Positions 24,358 to 31,108 of a stretch of 64,000 bases of DNA are shown here, in pieces. The stretch spans positions 40,738 through 104,737 of the forward strand of contig UQZA01000007.1 in NCBI GenBank assembly GCA_900545515.1, written 5' to 3'. Source of the DNA: an uncultured Eubacteriales bacterium. Lineage in GTDB: Bacteria; Bacillota; Clostridia; Oscillospirales; Oscillospiraceae. The notes below the pieces were generated by a model. It saw only the letters and a list, made by a program, of their open reading frames with translations. It was not told where the DNA came from and ran no database searches. Position numbers and translations under genes: made by a program. Position 1 is the stretch's first letter. Every line of letters starts with the position of its first letter.

Positions 24358-26015
24358 CAGCTCATCCTCCCATGCTCCACGGAGTAAACCCGGCCGGCAA
24401 TGCGCATGGTAGACGCCCGGTGGGACACCAAAACCACGGTTTTATCCCGCCCCTCCTCTTTCAAAGAGCGAAGAATCACCGCTTCATTCAAGCTGTCCAG
24501 ATTGCTGGTGGGTTCATCCAGCAGCATCAGCGGTGCATTGTGGAGGAAAGCTCTTGCCAAACCCAACCGCTGCCGTTCGCCGCCGGAGAGGGTATCTCCC
24601 AGCTCGCCCACGGGGGTATCATAGCCCTGGGGAAGTGTCTGGATGAAGTCATGGACAGAGGCTTTCTGACAGGCTGCCACGATTTCTTCGTCGGTGGCGT
24701 CCAGCTTGGCAATCCGAAGATTATTTCGGATGCTGTCGTGGAACAGATGGGTTTCCTGGGTGACAAAGCTCTCCAAATCGCGCAGATTTCCAGTATTGAT
24801 CTCATTCACTGCCCGCCCGGACAAGGTAATTTTCCCTTTCTGGACCTCCCAAAAGCGCATGAACAGCTTCAGCAATGTGGATTTTCCGCTGCCGCTGCGG
24901 CCTACAATGCCCACAATTTGATTCTGAGGAATTTCCGCAGAAACATCATCCAGAATGACCTCCTCTCCGTAAGAGAACGAAACATGCTCCGCAGCCGCTC
25001 CTGTAAAGCCGGTGTCCGAGCGGCCGGTCACCTCCTCCACCGCCGGGGTTTCTTCCAAAATGTCCAGCACCCGGTTACCCGCAGCAAAGGTGTTTTGCAG
25101 GGTGCTGCCCAGGTTTGCCAGAGCTATCACCGGGCCGAAGGAGCTCATCAGCGCAATGCTGGGAATCAGAACGCCGTCAAACCCCACCGCGTGCCGCTGG
25201 TACAGCATGGCCGAGACAAAGAGCATGGCCAGGTCAAATACCAGAATCACGGTGTTGGTGCATGCTGCATTGTATCCGGCGGTGCGTTTCATCCGCTCTT
25301 CGTCTTTGGCAAGCGCTTCGGTGCGGCGGTTCATTTCCGCCAGACGTGCCTTCCCCTGGCCGTACTGCTGAATCTCAGGCAATCCCCGGAGACTGTCCAG
25401 TACGAAGCTGCTCAGGTTACCGGATTTGGTGCGAAACCTCATACCGTCTTCCCCACTGAGCCGGGAGGTGACGAGGGGCACCGCCACGCCGACTACCAGG
25501 TAAGCGGTCAAAGCCAGCAGGCCCTGACTCCAATGGTACTGACTCATAAACAGACACATGAGGATGGAAAACAGGGTGGCAATGGCAGCCGGAGAGATGG
25601 TGTGGGCATAGAATACCTCAAGCAGCTCAATGTCGGAGGTAATAACCGAGATCAGGTTGCCCTTGTCCTTTCCCTCCAGCTTTGCAGGGCAGAGCCTGCG
25701 CAGAGCTTGAAAGACTTTGTCCCGGATCAAGGCCAACAATTTAAACGCGATGAAGTGATTGCAAGCCTGCTCCCCATAGCGCAACACCGCCCGCAGCAGC
25801 GCAAAAACCGCCATGCTGACAAATAGCACCTGCAAGCCCAGAGTCGTTTCAAAGCCCAATACGTTCAGCACGGCGTATCCCCCAAAAATGGTGATCAAGG
25901 AGGCGCACAGATGACCAATCAGGCCCATGGTAATGGCGAGGACCATGTACCCGGTCAGAGGCTTCACCAGTCCAATGAGTTTCCCCATCACTGCAAATCC
26001 GCTTCTTCTTTTCAT
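24357..26015 (-). CDS. CydC-like ABC transporter half (TMD-NBD)
   Basis: 552 residues from the ATG at 26015, which overlaps the preceding stop (ATGA). The membrane domain has the CydC-type text LRYGEQACNHFIAFKLLALI and LCPAKLEGKDKGNLISVITS. The NBD is complete: Walker A GRSGSGKST, signature LSGGERQRL, Walker B LMLLDEPTSNLD, H-loop VSHRAST. CydDC exports cysteine/glutathione or heme in E. coli, while YbtPQ and IrtAB, of the same fold, import metal-siderophores. There is no cydAB here, and a DtxR-type repressor leads the operon, so metal, heme or chelator transport is the better inference. Confidence 0.82.
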   Translation of the reverse strand: MKRRSGFAVMGKLIGLVKPLTGYMVLAITMGLIGHLCASLITIFGGYAVLNVLGFETTLGLQVLFVSMAVFALLRAVLRYGEQACNHFIAFKLLALIRDKVFQALRRLCPAKLEGKDKGNLISVITSDIELLEVFYAHTISPAAIATLFSILMCLFMSQYHWSQGLLALTAYLVVGVAVPLVTSRLSGEDGMRFRTKSGNLSSFVLDSLRGLPEIQQYGQGKARLAEMNRRTEALAKDEERMKRTAGYNAACTNTVILVFDLAMLFVSAMLYQRHAVGFDGVLIPSIALMSSFGPVIALANLGSTLQNTFAAGNRVLDILEETPAVEEVTGRSDTGFTGAAAEHVSFSYGEEVILDDVSAEIPQNQIVGIVGRSGSGKSTLLKLFMRFWEVQKGKITLSGRAVNEINTGNLRDLESFVTQETHLFHDSIRNNLRIAKLDATDEEIVAACQKASVHDFIQTLPQGYDTPVGELGDTLSGGERQRLGLARAFLHNAPLMLLDEPTSNLDSLNEAVILRSLKEEGRDKTVVLVSHRASTMRIAGRVYSVEHGRMS

Positions 26016-27766
26016 GCGTGGACCTTCTTTCCGTAGTGTTCCAGCTCCTGCTGGGCAACCCACAGCTTGGCGTAATGGCCGCCGGTGGACAGCAGCTGTT
26101 CGTGGGAGCCGCTTTCTACCACCCTGCCGCCATCCATCACATAGATTCTGTCTGCATCGGCCACATGGACCAGCCGGTGGGAGATCAAAATCACAGTCTT
26201 GGTTTTCGCCAGCCGATGAATCTGAGCCATGACATCGGTTTCACTTTCCACGTCAATGTTGGAACTGGCTTCATCGAAGAGGTACACCGGGCTGTCGTGG
26301 AGCAGTGCGCGAGCAAGCGCCAGCCGCTGGCACTGGCCGCCAGAGAGATTCGACGCCTTCTCTGCCAGCCGGGTATCCAATCCCTGCGCTTCTCGGAGGA
26401 AGTCCGCCAGCTTCACCTGCTCCAGCGCCATCCACAGAGCATCCTCCCCGGCATTCGGACAGCCCATGAGCAGATTTTCCCGAACCGTTCCCTGAAACAG
26501 ATAGCTTTGATGGCTGACATAGGTAAAGCGCTCCAGCAGGCTCTCCTCTGAGATGTCACAAAGTGGCACGCCGCCTACCGTGACGGAGCCGGTATAGCCC
26601 CGGTTCCGTCCCATGAGAATGGAGGCAATCGTAGACTTCCCACAGCCGGATTCCCCCACGATGGCAGTCAAACTGCCCTGGGGGAAATGCAGATCGACGC
26701 CTTTCAGGACCTCCCGCTCCGGCTCATAGGCAAAGTGTAGGTTCTGACAAGCAATGGTACAGTCGTTGGGAACGGGTTCCGTTTTCTTTTCCCCCTCCTG
26801 TAGGTCCATCAGCCGGAAAATCTTATCCGACGCCGCCATGCCGTTCATGGCAATGTGAAAGAAGCTGCCCAGCTGACGCATGGGAATGAAGAAATCGGCA
26901 GCCAGGAGGATGATGGCAAGGCAGCCGCCTAAGCCCACATGACCCGCCTGGAATTGGGTCACAGCCACGATGATCCCTGCCGCCGCCCCTCCGTAGGCAA
27001 TGAGGTCCATGATGGTAATGGAGTTGAGCTGCATAGTCAGCACCTTCATGGTGATACGGCGGAATGTTTCCGATCTGTCGTTCATTTCTTGATTTTTAAA
27101 CTCGTCTGCTTGGTAGATTTTCAGGGTAGTCAAGCCCTGCAGATTTTCCAGGAAGGTATCCCCCAGCGCGGTATACTGGCTCCAGTATTTACTCAGTAGC
27201 TTCTTGGCCCAGGTCTGCACCGCCGCAATGGCAATGGGGATCAAGGGCACGCATACCAGCAACACAACCGCCGCAGGCACATTCACGAAGCACAGCAGGA
27301 GGAACAAGGTCAGCGGCGCCAACATGGCATAAAAAAACTGAGGAAGATACGCCCCAAAGTAGGTTTCCAATTGATCCACGCCCTCCACGGCAACCTGCAC
27401 CACCTCGGAGGTCTGCACCTGTTCCCTGTATGCGCTGCCCAGGCGCAGCAGCTTCCGGTAGATCTGTTCCCGTAGCTTCTTTTTCACGGCTTTGCTGGAC
27501 AGATACCCCATCCGGGCTGCGCCCACATTGCACACAAACCGGAGCGCCACCGCACCGATGGCAATGCAGACGGTCCATTGCAAATCCTTGGCCCCGGCAC
27601 TGCCCTGGTAAAGCCGGGAGAGCAACCGGCAAATCGCACCGGTCATGGTTATGTTGGCCACCAGGGCGCACCATTGCAGCACCACATGCCCGGCAATGTA
27701 TTTCTTGCTTTCGCGGACCGCGCCGGTCAATCTTTTGTCTATCATCATATTGGCTCCCATACTCAT
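26012..27766 (-). CDS. CydD-like ABC transporter half (TMD-NBD)
   Basis: A 584-residue partner of the following gene. VEGVDQLETYFGAYLPQFFY and LGDTFLENLQGLTTLKIYQA are typical of CydD. The NBD has Walker A GESGCGKST, signature LSGGQCQRL, Walker B VYLFDEASSNID and H-loop LISHRLVHV, so both sites of the heterodimer look competent, unlike the exporter at 10-14 kb. The ATG at 27766 overlaps the repressor stop (ATGA); internal ATGs five and six codons later are possible starts. Confidence 0.82.
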   Translation of the reverse strand: MSMGANMMIDKRLTGAVRESKKYIAGHVVLQWCALVANITMTGAICRLLSRLYQGSAGAKDLQWTVCIAIGAVALRFVCNVGAARMGYLSSKAVKKKLREQIYRKLLRLGSAYREQVQTSEVVQVAVEGVDQLETYFGAYLPQFFYAMLAPLTLFLLLCFVNVPAAVVLLVCVPLIPIAIAAVQTWAKKLLSKYWSQYTALGDTFLENLQGLTTLKIYQADEFKNQEMNDRSETFRRITMKVLTMQLNSITIMDLIAYGGAAAGIIVAVTQFQAGHVGLGGCLAIILLAADFFIPMRQLGSFFHIAMNGMAASDKIFRLMDLQEGEKKTEPVPNDCTIACQNLHFAYEPEREVLKGVDLHFPQGSLTAIVGESGCGKSTIASILMGRNRGYTGSVTVGGVPLCDISEESLLERFTYVSHQSYLFQGTVRENLLMGCPNAGEDALWMALEQVKLADFLREAQGLDTRLAEKASNLSGGQCQRLALARALLHDSPVYLFDEASSNIDVESETDVMAQIHRLAKTKTVILISHRLVHVADADRIYVMDGGRVVESGSHEQLLSTGGHYAKLWVAQQELEHYGKKVHA

Positions 27767-28146
27767 TCCTTAGTGGTTGTTCCCTTCACTCTCTCCAACA
27801 TGGCTTTCATGGCGGAAAAGGTCTCCGGGCTGACAGAATGCTCCATTTCGCAGGCATCGTGGGCCGCAATTTCTGGGTTGATGCCTAAGCCAGTCAGAAA
27901 TCCCTGGAAAAACTGATGCCGCTCGTATGTGTCCTTGGCGATCTGCAATCCCGAATCTGTCAAATGAACCAGCCGGCTCTCGTCCATCCACACGTATCCC
28001 TCCTGCTCCAGCGCTTTTAAAGCAATCGACACTGTAGGTCGCGTCACTTTTAGCATCCTTGCAACGTCAGATCCATGCACACCTTGCTGGCTCTCCAGGA
28101 TATAGATGGTCTTCAAATAGTCTTCCGTTGATTTTCTCTGCTTCAC
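27763..28146 (-). CDS. DtxR/MntR-family metal-dependent repressor
   Basis: A 127-residue two-domain DtxR-family protein without the SH3-like third domain. The helix-turn-helix is GSDVARMLKVTRPTVSIALK. The metal site has ERH near residue 77 and ACEMEH, giving Cys99, Glu102 and His103. MntR uses Glu at the Cys position and the iron sensor DtxR/IdeR uses Cys, so iron is the more likely ligand (inference). The start is GTG at 28146 with AAGGAGGAG 11-12 bases upstream. It heads the operon with the CydDC-like pair, YgbA and YbaN, and a 24-bp palindrome lies upstream. Confidence 0.88.
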   Translation of the reverse strand: MKQRKSTEDYLKTIYILESQQGVHGSDVARMLKVTRPTVSIALKALEQEGYVWMDESRLVHLTDSGLQIAKDTYERHQFFQGFLTGLGINPEIAAHDACEMEHSVSPETFSAMKAMLERVKGTTTKE

Positions 28147-28192
28147 AAAGGGAAATCTCCTCCTTTCTCTGCAACCCGGCGCAGCTTGCCCA

Positions 28193-28216
28193 AAAAGTTA
28201 GCATCTGCTAACTTTT
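28193..28216. promoter_or_regulatory. DtxR-type operator upstream of the repressor gene
   Basis: A perfect palindrome with 11-base arms, AAAAGTTAGCA and TGCTAACTTTT, around TC. It starts 47 bases before the GTG of the repressor gene. The core GTTAGC-N4-GCTAAC recurs at 29995-30010 and, in weaker form, at 29962-29975, in front of the second transcript. Confidence 0.8.
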
Positions 28217-28239
28217 CGATTCTCCCAGGAACGGTGTGA

Positions 28240-28530
28240 TCGTCACGCCCCTAGTACCGTGTAACGCTTAAAATTGTACATTTTCTGGCTGACGGATCTG
28301 CCAGAGGCCCCTAGGGGCGGCCTAAGGGTGCGGTCTCCTGGACGCGCCCTACCGCCTCGGGGAGCAGATGGGAGCTACGGTCCAACCCCTGTAGGGGCGC
28401 ACCGTGTGCGCCCGCTGGGAAAGATGTACGAATTCGCCGGAAATTTAGAGAAACCGGAAGATTTCGCCGCCGGCGCGTCCAGGATGCCGCCACCTGCCAC
28501 CGGGATTGTACCTGACTGGCCGGACAGTTC
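28240..28530. repeat. Palindrome-rich intergenic element
   Basis: No gene is supported. It contains GGCCCCTAGGGGCGGCC (28307-28323), CCCCTGTAGGGG and the stem GGGCGCAC-CGT-GTGCGCCC near 28395-28413, followed by a purine-rich tail. Such CCCCTGTAGGGGCG elements look like the extragenic palindromic repeats frequent in Oscillospiraceae, but no second copy is in this window. Confidence 0.5.
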
Positions 28531-28571
28531 CCAAGAAAATATATACTTTTGGAATTACGCTGTACTACCTC

Positions 28572-29210
28572 TCAATCTCTTGATGTCATGTTCCTTCGCA
28601 GCGCCTCCAGGTAACATAGTGGGGCAATTCTGCTTCCCATGATAACCTGCTCCGTAACAGAGAAGCCCTGTTGGGATACGAAATCCACATACGCCTGGAC
28701 ATCCCACTTGTGATAGATCTGAAGCCCGGCCAGCTTTAGGAGCTTCGTACGCAGGCGAAAGCCGAAGCCCTGGCCATGGACAAAGGTTGGCGCCAGCAAA
28801 AGTCCACCGGATTTCAGCACCCGGTGGGCCTCTGACAGGACCTTTTCCGGGTCCGGTATCACGTGCAAGCCGTTGGCAATGACCACCGCGTCAAAAGAAC
28901 CTGGCGCATAGGGCAAGCAGGTCGCATTCTGAACACTGAAGTGCAGCCGGACAGAATGTACCTTTTTCCTTGCCTCGGCAATCATTTCCGGCGCATAATC
29001 GGTCGCTTCCAGGCTTTTCACACTGCCTGCAAGACGCTGGGAAATCAGGCCCGTGCCACAGGCAAGCTCCAGCACGCACATCTGCCGGCTTAGCCTCCGC
29101 TTCATTCGCAGAGCCATCTCCTCATACAGAGAGCTGTTGCTGCCCATAAAGCCATCGTAGGAGCCAGACCAGCGGCCCCAGAATTGTTGATTCCCGTTGT
29201 CTGCTTTCAT
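28572..29210 (-). CDS. Class I SAM-dependent methyltransferase
   Basis: 212 residues from the ATG at 29210, which has GGAGG seven bases upstream; an ATG five codons earlier overlaps that site. Motif I reads VLELACGTGLISQRL, followed by ATDYAPEMIAEA, the post-I acidic DAVVIANGLHVIPDPEKVL and RVLKSGGLLLAPTFVHG. It belongs to the Ubi/SmtA-like small-molecule group, with substrate unknown. It is the last gene of the transcript that starts near 30012 with two DtxR-type sites. Arsenite or metalloid methylation is possible, but the family's extra cysteines are not evident. Confidence 0.82.
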   Translation of the reverse strand: MKADNGNQQFWGRWSGSYDGFMGSNSSLYEEMALRMKRRLSRQMCVLELACGTGLISQRLAGSVKSLEATDYAPEMIAEARKKVHSVRLHFSVQNATCLPYAPGSFDAVVIANGLHVIPDPEKVLSEAHRVLKSGGLLLAPTFVHGQGFGFRLRTKLLKLAGLQIYHKWDVQAYVDFVSQQGFSVTEQVIMGSRIAPLCYLEALRRNMTSRD

Positions 29211-29371
29211 GACATGCCTCCACATTTTTCAAAGGCAGCTCTGCCTGAGCGCTTCCGCCCATAGCTCTGGGCACACAGCCGTGCCCAGTTGCGCCCGGTA
29301 GAGCGCAGTCCAGGCGGCGCAACGATCGCCGCCAAAGGTACGGTGAAACCAGGTGGAATTGTCTCTGTCAT
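29207..29371 (-). CDS. Small candidate ORF (54 aa) between the HMA and methyltransferase genes
   Basis: The ATG at 29369-29371 overlaps the HMA stop, and the TGA at 29207-29209 overlaps the methyltransferase ATG, so the frame is stitched in by four-base overlaps at both ends. The peptide begins MTETIPPGFTVPLAAIVAPP and includes NWARLCAQSYGRKRSG. I recognise no family. The DNA also folds strongly (GTTGCGCC/GGCGCAAC and GGCGGC/GCCGCC pairs near 29289-29330), so it may instead be a structured spacer or remnant. Confidence 0.3.
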   Translation of the reverse strand: MTETIPPGFTVPLAAIVAPPGLRSTGRNWARLCAQSYGRKRSGRAAFEKCGGMS

Positions 29372-29622
29372 TTTCCCAACAGGGAGAATCCTCTTTTCAC
29401 ATATGGAGCCGTCTCAGCCGACCTCACCGTATAGCCGGTGGCGGCAAGGACGGATTTCAGCTTCTCCTCATCCAGCGGATTCTCCGCAAGAATCTCCGTC
29501 TTTCCCTTGGTGTGGGAGGAAGTGACCTTCTTCACCGGAAACGCCTTGCGAATGGCGTCATTCACATGAGCCTCGCACATTCCGCATGCCATGCCTTCCA
29601 CTTCCAGAGTAATTTTCACCAT
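29368..29622 (-). CDS. Heavy-metal-associated (HMA) domain protein
   Basis: An 84-residue single-domain protein of the CopZ/HMA type. EVEGMACGMCEAHVNDAIRK holds the metal-binding CxxC near residues 13-16, followed by the usual beta-alpha-beta layout ending LKSVLAATGYTVRSA. Such proteins carry Cu(I) or other soft metals in the cytoplasm. No P-type ATPase is near. Placed behind DtxR-type operators, it may belong to an iron or manganese response rather than copper control. GGGGGAATCAAG precedes the ATG. Confidence 0.87.
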   Translation of the reverse strand: MVKITLEVEGMACGMCEAHVNDAIRKAFPVKKVTSSHTKGKTEILAENPLDEEKLKSVLAATGYTVRSAETAPYVKRGFSLLGK

Positions 29623-29822
29623 CTTGATTCCCCCACTTTTTATTGATTATATTCAGATGACCGATGGGATGACTCCCATGGAGCATAGGCGCCCAGCCAA
29701 GGCAAGTGCAGTTTGGAATTCCTGGGCGGAGCTGTATCAGGGCGCGGCCTCCTGGGCGCACCGGCTGCAGCGGTTAACCGATTGCGAAGGAGCGTCTCCG
29801 ATGACCTGGTTTAAAAGATATG
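29623..29822 (-). other. Spacer with possible coding remnants
   Basis: No complete gene. On the minus strand an ATG overlapping the stop of the 42-residue ORF reads MTYLLNQVIGDAPSQSVNRC and stops after 29 codons. Past that stop the same frame continues QEFQTALALAGRLCSMGVIP before another stop. This looks like a decayed small gene, but I cannot name the family. Confidence 0.35.
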
Positions 29823-29951
29823 TCATGCTGTGAACACGGAATAGAAACGTATGGTTCGGAATGCCCCCTTTTTCTGGTGGAGCTTGGGTGGCGCATATTC
29901 TCCGCAACATTTGCAACCATGAGCGGCATGAGCGTCCGCCTTCGTTGTCAT
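29823..29951 (-). CDS. Small Cys/His-rich candidate ORF (42 aa)
   Basis: This is the first open frame after the promoter at 30019-30047 and the two DtxR-type sites. The peptide starts MTTKADAHAAHGCKCCGEYA, with a compact His-Ala-Ala-His-Gly-Cys-Lys-Cys-Cys cluster that could bind metal. The remainder is basic (LHQKKGAFRTIRFYSV). No strong ribosome site is seen (AAAAGAGC only), and no homologue comes to mind. It could be a metal-responsive leader peptide, a small chaperone or chance. Confidence 0.4.
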   Translation of the reverse strand: MTTKADAHAAHGCKCCGEYAPPKLHQKKGAFRTIRFYSVFTA

Positions 29952-29961
29952 GCTCTTTTAA

Positions 29962-29975
29962 TTAGTATCTACTAA
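29962..29975. promoter_or_regulatory. DtxR-type operator, weaker copy
   Basis: TTAGTATCTACTAA, a 14-base palindrome with the same TC centre as the site at 28193. It lies just before the 42-residue ORF and 20 bases from the stronger site at 29995. Confidence 0.6.
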
Positions 29976-29994
29976 CCAGGCCTCCCGCAAAAAA

Positions 29995-30010
29995 GTTAGC
30001 TCTTGCTAAC
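29995..30010. promoter_or_regulatory. DtxR-type operator at the second promoter
   Basis: GTTAGCTCTTGCTAAC, perfect six-base arms matching the core of the site at 28193. It begins nine bases downstream of the -10 box of the minus-strand promoter and so covers the transcription start region. Confidence 0.75.
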
Positions 30011-30018
30011 CCTTGGCT

Positions 30019-30047
30019 ATCATAGCGCACACCTCGGATTTTGTCAA
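30019..30047 (-). promoter_or_regulatory. Promoter of the HMA-methyltransferase transcript
   Basis: On the minus strand, TTGACA (30042-30047) and TATGAT (30019-30024) with a 17-base spacer. It abuts the truncated end of the group II intron fragment. Confidence 0.8.
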
Positions 30048-30067
30048 GCCCCTTTTCTCTGATACCC

Positions 30068-30175
30068 AGTCAGATTTCCGCCTCACGGCAGCCGCCCTTG
30101 CCTTTGGCCAGCCCTTCCCACTACCGGGCCGACTCGGGACTTTCACCCGATAGGACGTGGGCTCACCGGGCGCAG
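30068..30175 (-). mobile_element. Group II intron remnant (5' end, domain I only)
   Basis: On the minus strand the sequence starts TGCGCCCGGTGAGCCC and runs through GGGTGAAAGTCCCGAGTC, CCCGGTAGTGGGAAGG, GGCAAGGGCGGC and GTGAGGCGGAAATCTGA, a typical 5' section of bacterial group II introns. It then stops matching; no reverse transcriptase, domain V or 3' end follows. The 5' end lies some 15 bases behind the rsgA terminator stem, the insertion habit of class C introns. Confidence 0.72.
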
Positions 30176-30180
30176 GCAGT

Positions 30181-30220
30181 CAAAAAATAGGCTGTCTCCA
30201 AATCAGAGACAGCCCATTTT
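30181..30220. terminator. Terminator after rsgA
   Basis: GGCTGTCTC (30190-30198) and GAGACAGCC (30206-30214) form a perfect 9-base stem. On the minus strand it is followed by TATTTTTTG. It ends the stp-prkC-rsgA transcript. Confidence 0.9.
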
Positions 30221-30232
30221 TCCATATCACTC

Positions 30233-31108
30233 TTACCCCCGCTCCCACTCCTTGATCTGGCTGGCCTTTTCATATAACCGGACATAACTGTCATAGCGGC
30301 TGGTTTGAATTTCCCCGGCCTGCAGGGCCCGGGTCACAGCACAGTCCGGCTCTTTCAGATGGGCGCAGTCGTGAAACCGGCATTGGCCCAGATAGGGGGC
30401 AAAATCGGGGAATGCGTATTGCAGATTTTCCTTCAGGATGACATCCATCTGGTCTGTGTCAAAGGAGGAGAATCCCGGGGTATCCGCCACAAAGGTGTTC
30501 CCATCCAGGGCGTAAAGCTCCACATGCCGGGTGGTATGCCGTCCCCGGCCCAGCTTTTCCGAAACCTCCCCGGTCCGCAGCCCCAGGCGCGGCGCCAGGC
30601 GGTTCAAAACGCTGCTCTTTCCCACACCGGAGTTTCCTGTAAATGCAGTGAGCTTTCCTGCAAGGGCCGCCCGCAGCGCCTCCACCCCGGCGCCGGTCTC
30701 TGCGCTGGTCCGGAGCACCGGGAATCCCGCCTGCTCATAGATCCGGCCCAGGTCCTCCGCCGGGTCCAGGTCGGTTTTATTGAGGCAGAGAATCACCGGC
30801 ACCTCCTGGTTTCCGGCAATGGCGGCCACCCGGTCAATGAGGAAGGGCTCCGTGACGGGATTCACATTGGCGGCAAACACCACCAACGCGTCCAAATTGG
30901 CCACCGCAGGCCGGAGAAAGTGGTTCTTGCGGGGCAAAATTTCCTCCACCATACCCCGGCTGCCGGTGCAGGAAATCTCCGCCAAGTCCCCGGTGAGGGG
31001 GGTGAGGCCCTCCTTTCGGAAATGGCCCCGTGCCCGGCAGGTCACCACCCCTGCCTCTGTCTGCACCTCATAAAACCCGCTGAGGGACTTCACAATTCGT
31101 CCAATCAT
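30233..31108 (-). CDS. rsgA: Ribosome small-subunit GTPase RsgA
   Basis: A 291-residue circularly permuted GTPase. Order of motifs: LCLNKTDL (G4) near residue 108, TSAETGAG (G5), then TGNSGVGKSS (G1) near 157 and DTPGFSSF (G3). The zinc knuckle CRFHDCAHLKEPDC is at the C-terminus and an OB domain at the N-terminus. It assists late 30S subunit maturation. It overlaps prkC by four bases. The usual next gene, rpe, is absent; a terminator and a group II intron fragment follow. Confidence 0.95.
   Translation of the reverse strand: MIGRIVKSLSGFYEVQTEAGVVTCRARGHFRKEGLTPLTGDLAEISCTGSRGMVEEILPRKNHFLRPAVANLDALVVFAANVNPVTEPFLIDRVAAIAGNQEVPVILCLNKTDLDPAEDLGRIYEQAGFPVLRTSAETGAGVEALRAALAGKLTAFTGNSGVGKSSVLNRLAPRLGLRTGEVSEKLGRGRHTTRHVELYALDGNTFVADTPGFSSFDTDQMDVILKENLQYAFPDFAPYLGQCRFHDCAHLKEPDCAVTRALQAGEIQTSRYDSYVRLYEKASQIKEWERG

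Noticed and set aside
28274..28642. 122-codon plus-strand frame
   Set aside because: It covers palindromic repeat DNA and the end of the methyltransferase gene, and its composition is not protein-like.
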